From NCBI GenBank assembly GCA_017881765.1, contig JADGQN010000314.1, forward strand, positions 1 to 5,888: a DNA stretch of 5,888 bases, written 5' to 3'. Below the pieces are notes generated by a model that was given only the letters and a program-made list of their open reading frames with translations, was not told where the DNA came from and made no database searches. The position numbers and the translations under genes were made by a program. This DNA comes from Syntrophobacterales bacterium (GTDB taxonomy: Bacteria > Desulfobacterota > Syntrophorhabdia > Syntrophorhabdales > WCHB1-27). This document shows, in pieces, positions 1-5,217 of this stretch (within the stretch, counting starts at the first letter, position 1; every line of letters begins with the position of its first letter).

Positions 1-393
1 GTGAGTCCCGAGGACAATCACGTCACACCCCTCCGTATCCGCAGTGTTCAGGATTTCTTCCACGGCATAGCCTGCCGTGACGATGGTCTCGGACACGAGA
101 TCGACACACGGTTGACCAACCTGAGACTCTACCTTCTGGCAGAATTCCTGCAGGCGCTTCCTGATCTCGGCAACATCTTCCTGCGCCTCCTGCTCCTTTG
201 CCCTTTGCATGATCATGGGGGCATCAGTGAAGCCTGCTTCATAGTATACCGAAGGAGAAATCAAACCTATGCAGTGGAGGATCACAATCTTTGCACCATG
301 CTTTCGCGCCAGGTCCGCCGCAAAGTAAAACGCGTAAGCCGAGTTCTTGGTAAGATCAGTGGCGTAAAGAATCTTTTTGATTTGCGGGATCAT
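1..393 (-). CDS. Universal stress protein (UspA family), C-terminus cut by window edge
   Basis: A minus-strand frame opens at ATG 393 and stays open to the window edge, giving 131 residues with no stop. It begins MIPQIKKILYATDLTKNS, the typical UspA opening (hydrophobic strand, then ATD/S at residues 11-13). It continues with AFYFAADLARKHGAKIVILH (residues 21-40), a helix and second strand, and ends in the strand CDVIVLGTH (residues 123-131). UspA domains are usually 140-160 residues, so roughly the last 15-30 are missing. The ATP-binding G-x2-G-x9-G(S/T) motif would start just past the edge, so nucleotide binding cannot be judged. A strong Shine-Dalgarno (AGGAGGAG) precedes the start, and the ATG overlaps the stop of the upstream small gene as ATGA, implying coupled translation. 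The family consists of cytosolic stress-response proteins; no specific partner is indicated. Confidence 0.9.
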   Translation of the reverse strand, partial: MIPQIKKILYATDLTKNSAYAFYFAADLARKHGAKIVILHCIGLISPSVYYEAGFTDAPMIMQRAKEQEAQEDVAEIRKRLQEFCQKVESQVGQPCVDLVSETIVTAGYAVEEILNTADTEGCDVIVLGTH

Positions 394-554
394 TTCTCTC
401 CTCCTCTTCTTCCGTCCATCTCAGGCTGCCCGGCACGAGGTTGCAGCCAGAAGGGCTCGGTCTTGTTTTCATCGTATAAAATGACGATACCGTTGTCAAC
501 GTCCATGTGAACACTGGCGAGAAGCCCTGTCGGTCTGGAGAGAAGTTCACACAT
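390..554 (-). CDS. Small unrecognised protein (54 aa) between kinase-like and Usp genes
   Basis: The ATG at 554-552 lies inside the last codons of the cytidylate-kinase-like gene (stop at 549-547, 8-base overlap). The TGA at 392-390 overlaps the ATG of the Usp gene as ATGA. The product starts MCELLSRPTGLLASVHMDVD. It continues with a beta-like stretch (NGIVILYDE, residues 21-29) and an aromatic/proline patch (EPFWLQPRAGQP, residues 33-44). There is no signal peptide or membrane segment. I do not recognise a family. An initial Met-Cys-Glu also occurs in the small CooT nickel-binding proteins, but the rest does not obviously match. There is no clear Shine-Dalgarno, so translation would depend on coupling to the kinase-like gene. 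The exact fit between two genes, with overlaps at both ends, is the main evidence that it is real. A longer GTG start at 550 in another frame gives a 64-residue alternative that I judge a shadow. Confidence 0.6.
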   Translation of the reverse strand: MCELLSRPTGLLASVHMDVDNGIVILYDENKTEPFWLQPRAGQPEMDGRRGGEK

Positions 555-1203
555 GGGCGTCTACTGCCGATCGTCTTTTTTCGTTAACAAGGCTGATAAT
601 GATCCCTGCACTCCCGGAAAAACCGGACACGCTTGAGTCGACGCACAACTGGAAATTTCGTGCATCTGTCCAATCGAGGCCAAGCACGTCGCGTACGAAC
701 TTCGTTCTTTTGCGGTCTGACTCCCTTATTTTAGCCTGCGCTTTCTTGGGGTCCCTCATGTGCAACACGTCCATCACGCGTTTGATTCGAAATTCCATAG
801 GAGCATGAATGAATACAGAGACAATATCCGGCCGATCTTTTAGCCCATGAAATCCGCCCCGCCCCATGATGACCGCGCTGTAATGATCCACAATGTCATT
901 CATGATCCTGCGCTCCACGGTAAATAGATCTTTATCATACACCGGTCGTCCCAAAGGAGGTCCGTAGGCTAACGGTGCCCCGACGGCAAACCCTGCGAGA
1001 ACCTTCTCGATAAGGCTCGACGACCTTTCCTCGCGGCCCGCTAACGATTCCTCATCCGTCCCAAGACGTTTTGCGGCCTCACGAAGGATCACTCGGTCTA
1101 TGTACTTAAACCCAAGATCTTGCGCCACTAAATGGCCGATATAGGAGCCGCCACTTCCCATTTGCCTTGATATGAGAACCGCTTTACAGGCTTTTTCGGT
1201 CAT
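547..1203 (-). CDS. Cytidylate kinase-like family protein
   Basis: The 218-residue product has the Cytidylate_kin2-type layout. A P-loop-like segment, ISRQMGSGGSYIG, lies at residues 11-23 and is followed by LGFKYIDR (30-37). The core strand VIMGRGG is at 111-117. A helical lid-like region with conserved Asp/Arg (ESDRKRTKFVRDVLGLDW) spans about 161-178, followed by ARNFQLCVDSS (181-191), the family's nucleoside-side strand. By family knowledge this is a P-loop kinase fold related to CMP kinase. Its true substrate is generally unknown, and it should not be called Cmk. I chose ATG 1203 because AGGGGGAAG precedes it at good spacing; a GTG at 1239 in the same frame would add 12 residues that the family does not need. 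It sits between the decarboxylase-like fragment (46 bases upstream) and a small overlapping gene, apparently one operon with the Usp gene, which suggests a stress or nucleotide-sensing role. Cytosolic. Confidence 0.88.
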   Translation of the reverse strand: MTEKACKAVLISRQMGSGGSYIGHLVAQDLGFKYIDRVILREAAKRLGTDEESLAGREERSSSLIEKVLAGFAVGAPLAYGPPLGRPVYDKDLFTVERRIMNDIVDHYSAVIMGRGGFHGLKDRPDIVSVFIHAPMEFRIKRVMDVLHMRDPKKAQAKIRESDRKRTKFVRDVLGLDWTDARNFQLCVDSSVSGFSGSAGIIISLVNEKRRSAVDAHV

Positions 1204-1249
1204 CTCTTCCCCCTGTTTATCCAGCAGTCCGCACCTCACAAATCGGGCT

Positions 1250-1447
1250 TCAAGATCGTGTGAGACCCGTCAGGGATGCGGTAATCGCACCATCGTCCAG
1301 AAAGGTCGACTCGACGACGAGGACATCTCTGTCGCGCAGGTCCTCGACTAAAGCACGAACAGCGTGGCTGATGGCCGTATGTCCCGTGAGCCCGCCGTCT
1401 ACTACCAAAGTCCTCACACCCACGGAGCGCCTGCCGGCTTGCGTCAT
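1250..1447 (-). CDS. Short protein resembling the N-terminal domain of Orn/Lys/Arg decarboxylases (orphan or remnant)
   Basis: The 65-residue product contains VRTLVVDGGLTGHT (residues 11-24), AVRALVEDLRDRDVLVVE (29-46) and the acidic pair in TFLDDGA (48-54). This matches the response-regulator-like wing domain that opens Orn/Lys/Arg decarboxylases (a strand ending in V/I-D, then a helix R-A-L-V-E-x-L, then V-x-V-x-E). Full enzymes run to roughly 700-900 residues with a PLP domain, and nothing of that domain follows: the frame stops 46 bases before the kinase-like gene. It is therefore either a truncated remnant or a free-standing receiver-like domain. It cannot be an active decarboxylase. ATG 1447 is chosen because GGAGAGG lies six bases upstream; in-frame ATGs at 1468 and 1492 lack such a site. 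It is the first clear gene of the leftward operon. The family assignment comes from pattern memory and is moderate. Confidence 0.5.
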   Translation of the reverse strand: MTQAGRRSVGVRTLVVDGGLTGHTAISHAVRALVEDLRDRDVLVVESTFLDDGAITASLTGLTRS

Positions 1448-1466
1448 ATCACGCCTCTCCGTTCCC

Positions 1467-1495
1467 ATTATAACCCATATGGAAAAGTCCATCTA
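1467..1495 (-). promoter_or_regulatory. Possible promoter for the leftward operon
   Basis: A perfect TATAAT -10 hexamer reads on the minus strand at 1472-1467. At a 17-base spacer the -35 position (1495-1490) reads TAGATG, which matches TTGACA poorly. Transcription would start near 1460, just upstream of the GGAGAGG ribosome site of the 1447 gene. The -10 also overlaps the stop codon of the possible small ORF at 1468-1705, so it would be an internal promoter if that ORF is real. Confidence 0.35.
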
Positions 1496-1705
1496 CGATT
1501 TGCGAACTGGCGGAACTTGGCGAGACTACCCGAGTTCCTGCGGAACGCTTCCTTTGCCCTGGTAATGCGGAATCCTATCGGATGCTCCTGAATTCCACCT
1601 TGGTAGGTGTTCTCGATAGACCACGCAGTCTCATTTGATGCTTCCTGTAGGACAGCCAGCACTAAGTTGACGATTTCAAATGGTATTAGTGAGGGTGGTG
1701 TCCAT
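1468..1705 (-). pseudogene. Possible broken small ORF upstream of the decarboxylase-like fragment
   Basis: On the minus strand an ATG at 1705, with TGAGG upstream, starts MDTTLTNTI and hits a TGA at once. Shifting frame at the ATTTGAAATC site continues as EIVNLVLAVLQEASNETAW and runs to TAA 1468, giving a joined product of about 80 residues. The joined sequence has plausible helix-like composition and ends 20 bases before the next ATG, with that gene's ribosome site in between, as expected in an operon. Without the shift, only a weak GTG start at 1662 (64 residues, no Shine-Dalgarno) is available. I recognise no family. The reading as a gene rests on layout and composition only, and it may be non-coding leader DNA. 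Confidence 0.22.
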
Positions 1706-1717
1706 CGTGAACCTCAC

Positions 1718-1745
1718 TTTATAGTCATGTATGTCCCATCATCAA
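1718..1745 (-). promoter_or_regulatory. Weak candidate promoter, minus strand
   Basis: TTGATG (1745-1740) and TATAAA (1723-1718) lie 16 bases apart on the minus strand, a fair sigma70 match. Transcription would begin near 1711, about 260 bases before the 1447 start codon. That would make either a long leader or a transcript of the possible small ORF at 1705, although its Shine-Dalgarno would then lie too close to the 5' end. This is a guess from hexamers alone. Confidence 0.25.
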
Positions 1746-1904
1746 AGTTGCTGGGCCGGTTATTGCAGTTATCACCAATGACTTGTCGCTAAGCCAACGA
1801 CACAGGCGTCTCATTTATCGTGTGTGCCTCTGCGCGCGCGACCCGGCTTGAAACCCCATAAGCCAATACCGGGGCCTGTTTTTTGAGGGGCGGGCGACGC
1901 GACC
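1746..1904. other. Gene-poor intergenic stretch between divergent units
   Basis: I find no credible gene here on either strand. It contains a short CG-alternating tract (about 1831-1840), the terminator-like hairpin at 1842-1884 and a G-rich run (1885-1895). The short plus-strand ORF at 1607-1792 that runs into this stretch lacks a ribosome site and protein-like composition. No tRNA cloverleaf or conserved riboswitch core was recognised. Confidence 0.5.
1842..1884 (+). terminator. Possible intrinsic terminator upstream of the radical SAM promoter
   Basis: Two competing stems can form: GGCTT (1845-1849) with AAGCC (1860-1864), or CCCGG (1842-1846) with CCGGG (1869-1873). A run of six T follows at 1879-1884, five bases after the outer stem. 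No plus-strand gene lies directly upstream, so it could only insulate the promoter at 1905 from read-through. The stems are short. Confidence 0.25.
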
Positions 1905-1932
1905 TTGACTATTCCTTTACAGGCCTTATAGT
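1905..1932 (+). promoter_or_regulatory. Sigma70-like promoter for the radical SAM gene
   Basis: TTGACT (1905-1910) and TATAGT (1927-1932) match five of six consensus bases each, with a 16-base spacer. Transcription would start near 1939, giving a leader of about 15 bases before ATG 1954 and ruling out the alternative TTG start at 1933. A 7-base inverted repeat (GGCCTGT at 1873-1879 and ACAGGCC at 1919-1925) flanks the -35 box and could be an operator, but it may be chance. Confidence 0.5.
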
Positions 1933-1953
1933 TTGACCTGGGAATTGACCTTC

Positions 1954-3441
1954 ATGAAGATACTCCTTGTGGCACCGCCTATTATGGACTATGTGGAGGG
2001 GCAACTTTGCCCTATCGCCATGGACGCTACTTGCGAGTGCCCCCCGTACGGGATTTACAGCCTCGCCCGCATTCTAAAAGATAATGGTCATGAGGTCGTT
2101 CTGGCGGATTTGATCGCCCGTGGCTCGAATGACATGCAGCCCTTTCTGCCGGATCTCCAGGATTGCTCTCTGGTAGGAATTGGAGCGACAACTTTATCGT
2201 GGCCAACCGCACGCGATGTGATAAAGCAGATAAGGCAAGTTCGAGAGGATTTGCCGATCGTTCTAGGCGGCATACATCCGACGATGTTTGACCGGTATAT
2301 TTTAAGCAATTTTCCAGTGCAATTCGTGATCCGTGGGGAGGCTGAGATATCGATAACTGCTCTCTGCAGAGCCTTGGAGAACAATCAGGGTCTAAGTGAG
2401 GTGCCTAATCTCTCGTGGCGCGATGATGAGGGTAAGATCATTCGTAATTTCCTGGGACCGCTGATCCCCAGCCACGAATTAGCGCTGTTTCCGCTCCCCG
2501 ATTATAGCGAGCTGCCGGAAGGTACCTACAAGGCCCTTTCGATCGAGTCGTCGCGCGGCTGTGCCTTTGATTGCGCCTTCTGTAGTACTTCATATCGGCG
2601 TTGTTGGCGAGCGATGCCCGCAGAATCCTTTGTTGATCGGCTTGCTTCGGTAATGGAGCATTTAGGTCGCGTTCAATATCCCGTCGTCCATATTGTCGAT
2701 GACGAATTTTCAACAAAACCCGAAAGGGTATTGGCGATCGTAGATCTCATCAGGCGTCGGGGACTGGCCCCCCAACTCGTATACGACTCCAGAGCTACGG
2801 ATCTACTTGCGGACGGTTTTGTCGCCGACATTGCCGAATTCACCCACAGGTTTCTTGTCGGCGCCGAGTGCGGCTATGACGAAGGATTACAGCGCGCCGG
2901 CAAGGGGACATCATGCCGGATTCTGGAAAATGCCGCACGCAAACTCTACCAGCACGGGATTAGTGAACGGGCCGACTTTTCTTTCATAATCGGGCTTCCC
3001 TGGGAAACACGAGCCGAGGTCGAAAAGACAATTCGTTTTGCGATGCATTTGCTGGGCAATTACGGTGTTCGCGTGTTGCTGCAGTGGTATTGTGAGATTC
3101 CGGGCTCTCGCCTCTGGCAAGAGGAGCGCGAGAAGCAGCTGGTGAACGAAGCTATGTATGATGACTATGGTTTCTTCAGAGATCTCTATCTCTTCCGGAC
3201 CGGCGTTCAAATAGAACCGCGCGACATCTGGGAAATTACGGAGACGTTGGATAAACTGCTCCTTGTGACCAAGGTGCCCTATCGGCATGAGGAGATGATA
3301 GAATTTGCCTTGCCGGATCCAATCGGTTCGTGTTTCCCCCGTCAAACTTTTTCAGAAAACGATACTGGACTGGGAAGTCTCCGTGAGGTATCACGGCCGC
3401 CGCTACGAGTCGGTATTCCACTTCGTCGAATAGCGACCTGA
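1954..3441 (+). CDS. B12-binding domain radical SAM protein (candidate peptide-modifying enzyme)
   Basis: As read, the product has 495 residues. The N-terminal part (about 1-140) is a cobalamin-binding fold as found in B12 radical SAM enzymes: MKILLVAPP (1-9), YGIYSLARILKDNGHEVVLADL (32-53, given as a span), VGIGATT (74-80), GGIHPT (105-110) and VIRGEAE (125-131). The radical SAM core follows. Its [4Fe-4S] motif CX3CX2C is formed by C203, C207 and C210 in SRGCAFDCAFC, with IVDDEFS at 247-253 and a later FIIGLPWETR (344-353). Related enzymes use SAM and cobalamin for methylation or rearrangement, and several act on RiPP precursors. The gene directly downstream encodes a leader-like small protein, hinting at a peptide substrate. 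The C-terminal tail after about residue 460 looks out of frame. One C too many in the C5 tract at 3336-3340 would explain it, and the corrected protein would end at the TAG 3431-3433 with 492 residues. ATG 1954 is preferred over the TTG at 1933 because of the promoter position. Confidence 0.87.
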   Translation: MKILLVAPPIMDYVEGQLCPIAMDATCECPPYGIYSLARILKDNGHEVVLADLIARGSNDMQPFLPDLQDCSLVGIGATTLSWPTARDVIKQIRQVREDLPIVLGGIHPTMFDRYILSNFPVQFVIRGEAEISITALCRALENNQGLSEVPNLSWRDDEGKIIRNFLGPLIPSHELALFPLPDYSELPEGTYKALSIESSRGCAFDCAFCSTSYRRCWRAMPAESFVDRLASVMEHLGRVQYPVVHIVDDEFSTKPERVLAIVDLIRRRGLAPQLVYDSRATDLLADGFVADIAEFTHRFLVGAECGYDEGLQRAGKGTSCRILENAARKLYQHGISERADFSFIIGLPWETRAEVEKTIRFAMHLLGNYGVRVLLQWYCEIPGSRLWQEEREKQLVNEAMYDDYGFFRDLYLFRTGVQIEPRDIWEITETLDKLLLVTKVPYRHEEMIEFALPDPIGSCFPRQTFSENDTGLGSLREVSRPPLRVGIPLRRIAT

Positions 3442-3472
3442 CAGCGGCGAAATCGAATCTCGCAGGTGCTTG

Positions 3473-3565
3473 ATGCGCCTAAGTTTCAAGGACATTACCG
3501 ATGAACGTGAGGTTTTTCAAGACCTCAATCACACAGAGGAGGTGACGTTATGGACTCAGGGATAA
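3473..3565 (+). CDS. Possible 30-residue small ORF overlapping the precursor-like gene
   Basis: The ATG at 3473 follows AGGTG by about four bases and opens a 30-residue frame (MRLSFKDITDEREVFQ and onward). It ends at TAA 3563-3565, 16 bases inside the next gene and in a different frame. The composition is acidic and protein-like (several D/E, L, V, F). It would couple translation to the downstream gene if used. I recognise no family, and so short an ORF may arise by chance. Confidence 0.2.
   Translation: MRLSFKDITDEREVFQDLNHTEEVTLWTQG
3508..3527 (+). promoter_or_regulatory. Small hairpin just upstream of the precursor-like gene
   Basis: TGAGGT (3508-3513) is perfectly complementary to ACCTCA (3522-3527) across an 8-base loop. 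It lies about nine bases before the Shine-Dalgarno of the 3550 gene. It could protect the mRNA or tune expression of that gene relative to the radical SAM gene. It has no T-run, so it is not a classical terminator. Confidence 0.25.
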
Positions 3566-3918
3566 AGGGTGGAATAGATCAGGCAAAGAAAAATCTGGAT
3601 AAGCTCGGCGAGGCGCTTGACCGGGTGGCAACGGATCCTAAAATCAGGGAGAAATTGGGGACGCATCCGATTGAAACGCTGACGGAGTTGGGATTTGAAC
3701 TGGATGAAGAGGATCGCGCTGAAATTCTCGAGCAACTTATTGTCGCACGCACATCCGGCTTGGCGTTCCCTAAATTCACATCCCTCGTGAAATCAGGTGT
3801 GAAATCGGGTGTGAAGGTAGGTGTACAGACAGCGGCCACTACGGCTGTAAAGTCGGTAATAAAGGAAGAAGAGGTCGGCGCGGCAAAGAAACCTGAAGAT
3901 AAGTCCGGCAAGAAATAG
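3550..3918 (+). CDS. Small leader-peptide-like protein, candidate RiPP precursor
   Basis: The 122-residue product has three parts. Residues 1-20 are a charged start. Residues 21-62 form a helical block, ALDRVATDPKIREKLGTHP then IETLTELGFELDEEDRAEIL. This resembles the Nif11/NHLP-type RiPP leader pattern (D-P-x-x-R-x-x-L, x-x-P, x-x-L-x-E-L-G-[FIL]-x-L, then an acidic helix). The tail (63-122) is basic and repetitive: VKSG at 80-83 and 84-87, VKVG at 88-91, VQTA at 92-95, and VKSV at 100-103, ending in a Lys-rich stretch. There is no Cys, and no GG cleavage site between the leader-like block and the tail. It has the best ribosome site in the window (AGAGGAGGTGA, six bases before ATG), which fits a highly made product. 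It lies about 110 bases after a B12 radical SAM gene on the same strand, the usual enzyme-substrate layout. Alternatively it is an unrelated small cytosolic protein. The RiPP role is inference. Confidence 0.6.
   Translation: MDSGIKGGIDQAKKNLDKLGEALDRVATDPKIREKLGTHPIETLTELGFELDEEDRAEILEQLIVARTSGLAFPKFTSLVKSGVKSGVKVGVQTAATTAVKSVIKEEEVGAAKKPEDKSGKK
3787..3834 (+). repeat. 12-base tandem repeat encoding VKSG-type units
   Basis: Three adjacent 12-base units (3787-3798, 3799-3810, 3811-3822) share the form GTGAARKYRGGT. Units one and two differ at one base, and unit three is more diverged. A fourth, degenerate unit (3823-3834) follows. In frame they encode VKSG, VKSG, VKVG and VQTA within the tail of the leader-like protein. 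Short in-frame duplication could have built this section; slippage in sequencing or assembly could also alter its copy number. Confidence 0.75.
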
Positions 3919-4183
3919 CTCTGTGCAGCTACTACCCGATCATCAAGGTGAAACCTTGCATCATGACAAGTAAGCCATTGAGTCTGGAGGCGTAACGCAC
4001 GGGCTGTTCCGCATCGCCGGGATTTTGATGGGGGGCTGTGACAGGCCGCCTTTTCGATTACGGAGGACCTGATGCTGGTTTTGCGTAGAATTTAGCAGCT
4101 ATAGGTGGCTGCGACTATTAACAGAAGCGAGTTCTTAGAAGAGATATTACAGCAGTCTAAAAGAAAATGTCGAAGGAGGAGCT
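3919..4183 (+). other. Intergenic region between leader-like gene and G1 peptidase
   Basis: I see no substantial gene in these 265 bases. A perfect 6-base hairpin with a GAA loop (CAAGGT 3944-3949, ACCTTG 3953-3958) lies 26 bases after the stop and might stabilise the upstream mRNA end; it lacks a T-run. At 4072-4095 a GGAGG site precedes a seven-codon frame (MLVLRRI, then stop), which is leader-peptide sized. A six-codon frame (MSKEEL, 4168-4188) overlaps the ribosome site and GTG of the next gene. No confident promoter was found. Confidence 0.5.
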
Positions 4184-5170
4184 GTGACAACGAAGCGCTC
4201 AACCAGCAAAACCGTGAAGACCCAGCACATCACAACAACCTCTAAGGGCTTTCGTGTTCGCACCTATGAGGTGCCCCCTCCGGAATTCAACCCACTCGCA
4301 GCGACGCCGCGTCTTTTGCTGCATCACGGCTTCCCTGCCCGGCCAGATGCCAAAACCGAGCCAAAGCTGCGGCAGATGTGGGACAAAGCCTTATCACGCC
4401 CGCGCACATGGATCACGCCTGTCTTTCGCGAGGTTCAAGGGAAGTCGCACGGTCCCGCTCTAAGGTCCGGAAGTGAGCGGGATAAAGTTAGCGCATCCAA
4501 AGGGATCGCGAATGCCACCAGCTCAAACTGGTCTGGCAGTGTCGCGTTTGCTCCTGCCAGGCGCACCTTTGGCTGGGTCGCAGGGCAGTGGACAGTTCCG
4601 AATCCACATGCGCCGGGATTCGGAAGTTATTACGCCTCGGAATGGGTCGGTATTGATGGTTGGGGGTCGAATGATGTGCTTCAGGCTGGAACCGAGACCG
4701 AAATCATCGACCTGGGCATCTTCTCAAGCAGACAGGTTTATGTGTGGTGGGAATGGTTTCCGTCTGGCGAAGTCGCGATCACTAACTTTTCCGTTTCGGC
4801 AGGCGATATTATGTACTGCCTGATCTGCGTGAACTCCACCACCACGGCCACGGTTTATCTCACCAACCAAAGTACCGGAGTCAGCACTTCTTTCAGCATC
4901 ACCGCGCCGCAAGGGACGGCACTGGTTGGAAATTCGGCCGAGTGGATCGTCGAGCGTCCCACGGTCAATGGTTCGGTCGCCAGTCTTGCAGACACGAAGA
5001 CCGTTTACTTCGACGAAGGTATCGCTGGTTTGAGCGGCGCTCCTTTTACCATCGTCAACCTCGGCTCGGGTACGGCGGTCACCATGACCGGTAATAATAA
5101 TGCATCGCTGTCGGTTCCCACGTTAGAGACCAGCCAGCTCATGAAAGTGGACTGGCTGAAGGCCAACTAA
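4184..5170 (+). CDS. G1 family (eqolisin-type) glutamic endopeptidase
   Basis: The 328-residue product has a propeptide-like N-terminal third and a peptidase G1 domain (about 113-325). The propeptide carries FNPLAATPRLLLHHGFPARP (35-54), the pattern typical of bacterial members. The domain starts SSNWSG (113-118). It has the catalytic Gln in EWVGIDGWGSNDVLQAG (Q167) and the catalytic Glu in SAEWIVERP (E253), 86 residues apart, close to the spacing in fungal scytalidoglutamic peptidase. WWEWFPSG (188-195) is another family hallmark. These enzymes cleave proteins at acidic pH with a Gln/Glu dyad and no metal. No hydrophobic signal peptide is visible at the N-terminus (basic, Thr/Ser-rich), so secretion would need another route, or it acts inside the cell. 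The GTG at 4184 follows AAGGAGGA at short spacing. The gene lies 265 bases downstream of the leader-like gene. A role in processing its product is possible but unproven. Confidence 0.9.
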   Translation: MTTKRSTSKTVKTQHITTTSKGFRVRTYEVPPPEFNPLAATPRLLLHHGFPARPDAKTEPKLRQMWDKALSRPRTWITPVFREVQGKSHGPALRSGSERDKVSASKGIANATSSNWSGSVAFAPARRTFGWVAGQWTVPNPHAPGFGSYYASEWVGIDGWGSNDVLQAGTETEIIDLGIFSSRQVYVWWEWFPSGEVAITNFSVSAGDIMYCLICVNSTTTATVYLTNQSTGVSTSFSITAPQGTALVGNSAEWIVERPTVNGSVASLADTKTVYFDEGIAGLSGAPFTIVNLGSGTAVTMTGNNNASLSVPTLETSQLMKVDWLKAN

Positions 5171-5217
5171 GAATGCACGGCGTTTCGAGGTGTCCGATTT
5201 TGTGAGGAGACCTGCTC

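Noticed and set aside
1..510. Long plus-strand ORF (169 codons)
   Set aside because: It is the antisense shadow of the Usp gene and the small gene; composition is erratic and no family was recognised.
390..554. CooT-type nickel-binding protein identity for the 54-residue gene
   Set aside because: Only the initial Met-Cys-Glu fits; the rest of the sequence does not follow the family pattern I recall.
709..721. A 13-base sequence (TTTGCGGTCTGAC) shared with 5601-5613
   Set aside because: One exact 13-base match in about 6 kb is within chance expectation and has no repeat context.
2911..3345. Minus-strand ORF of 144 codons
   Set aside because: Antisense shadow of the radical SAM core, whose motifs are clear on the plus strand.
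3501..3545. 14-residue frame MNVRFFKTSITQRR before the leader-like gene
   Set aside because: No ribosome site, very short, and it contains the hairpin and the Shine-Dalgarno of the next gene.
3579..3911. Minus-strand ORF of 110 codons
   Set aside because: Fully antisense to the leader-like gene, Ser/Thr/Pro-rich with a poly-Ser run, and no ribosome site.
3944..3958. Intrinsic terminator after the leader-like gene
   Set aside because: The stem is a perfect 6 base pairs, but no T-run follows, so it is kept only as a possible stability hairpin.
4184..4280. Sec or Tat signal peptide on the G1 peptidase
   Set aside because: The first 30 residues have no hydrophobic core and no twin-arginine motif.
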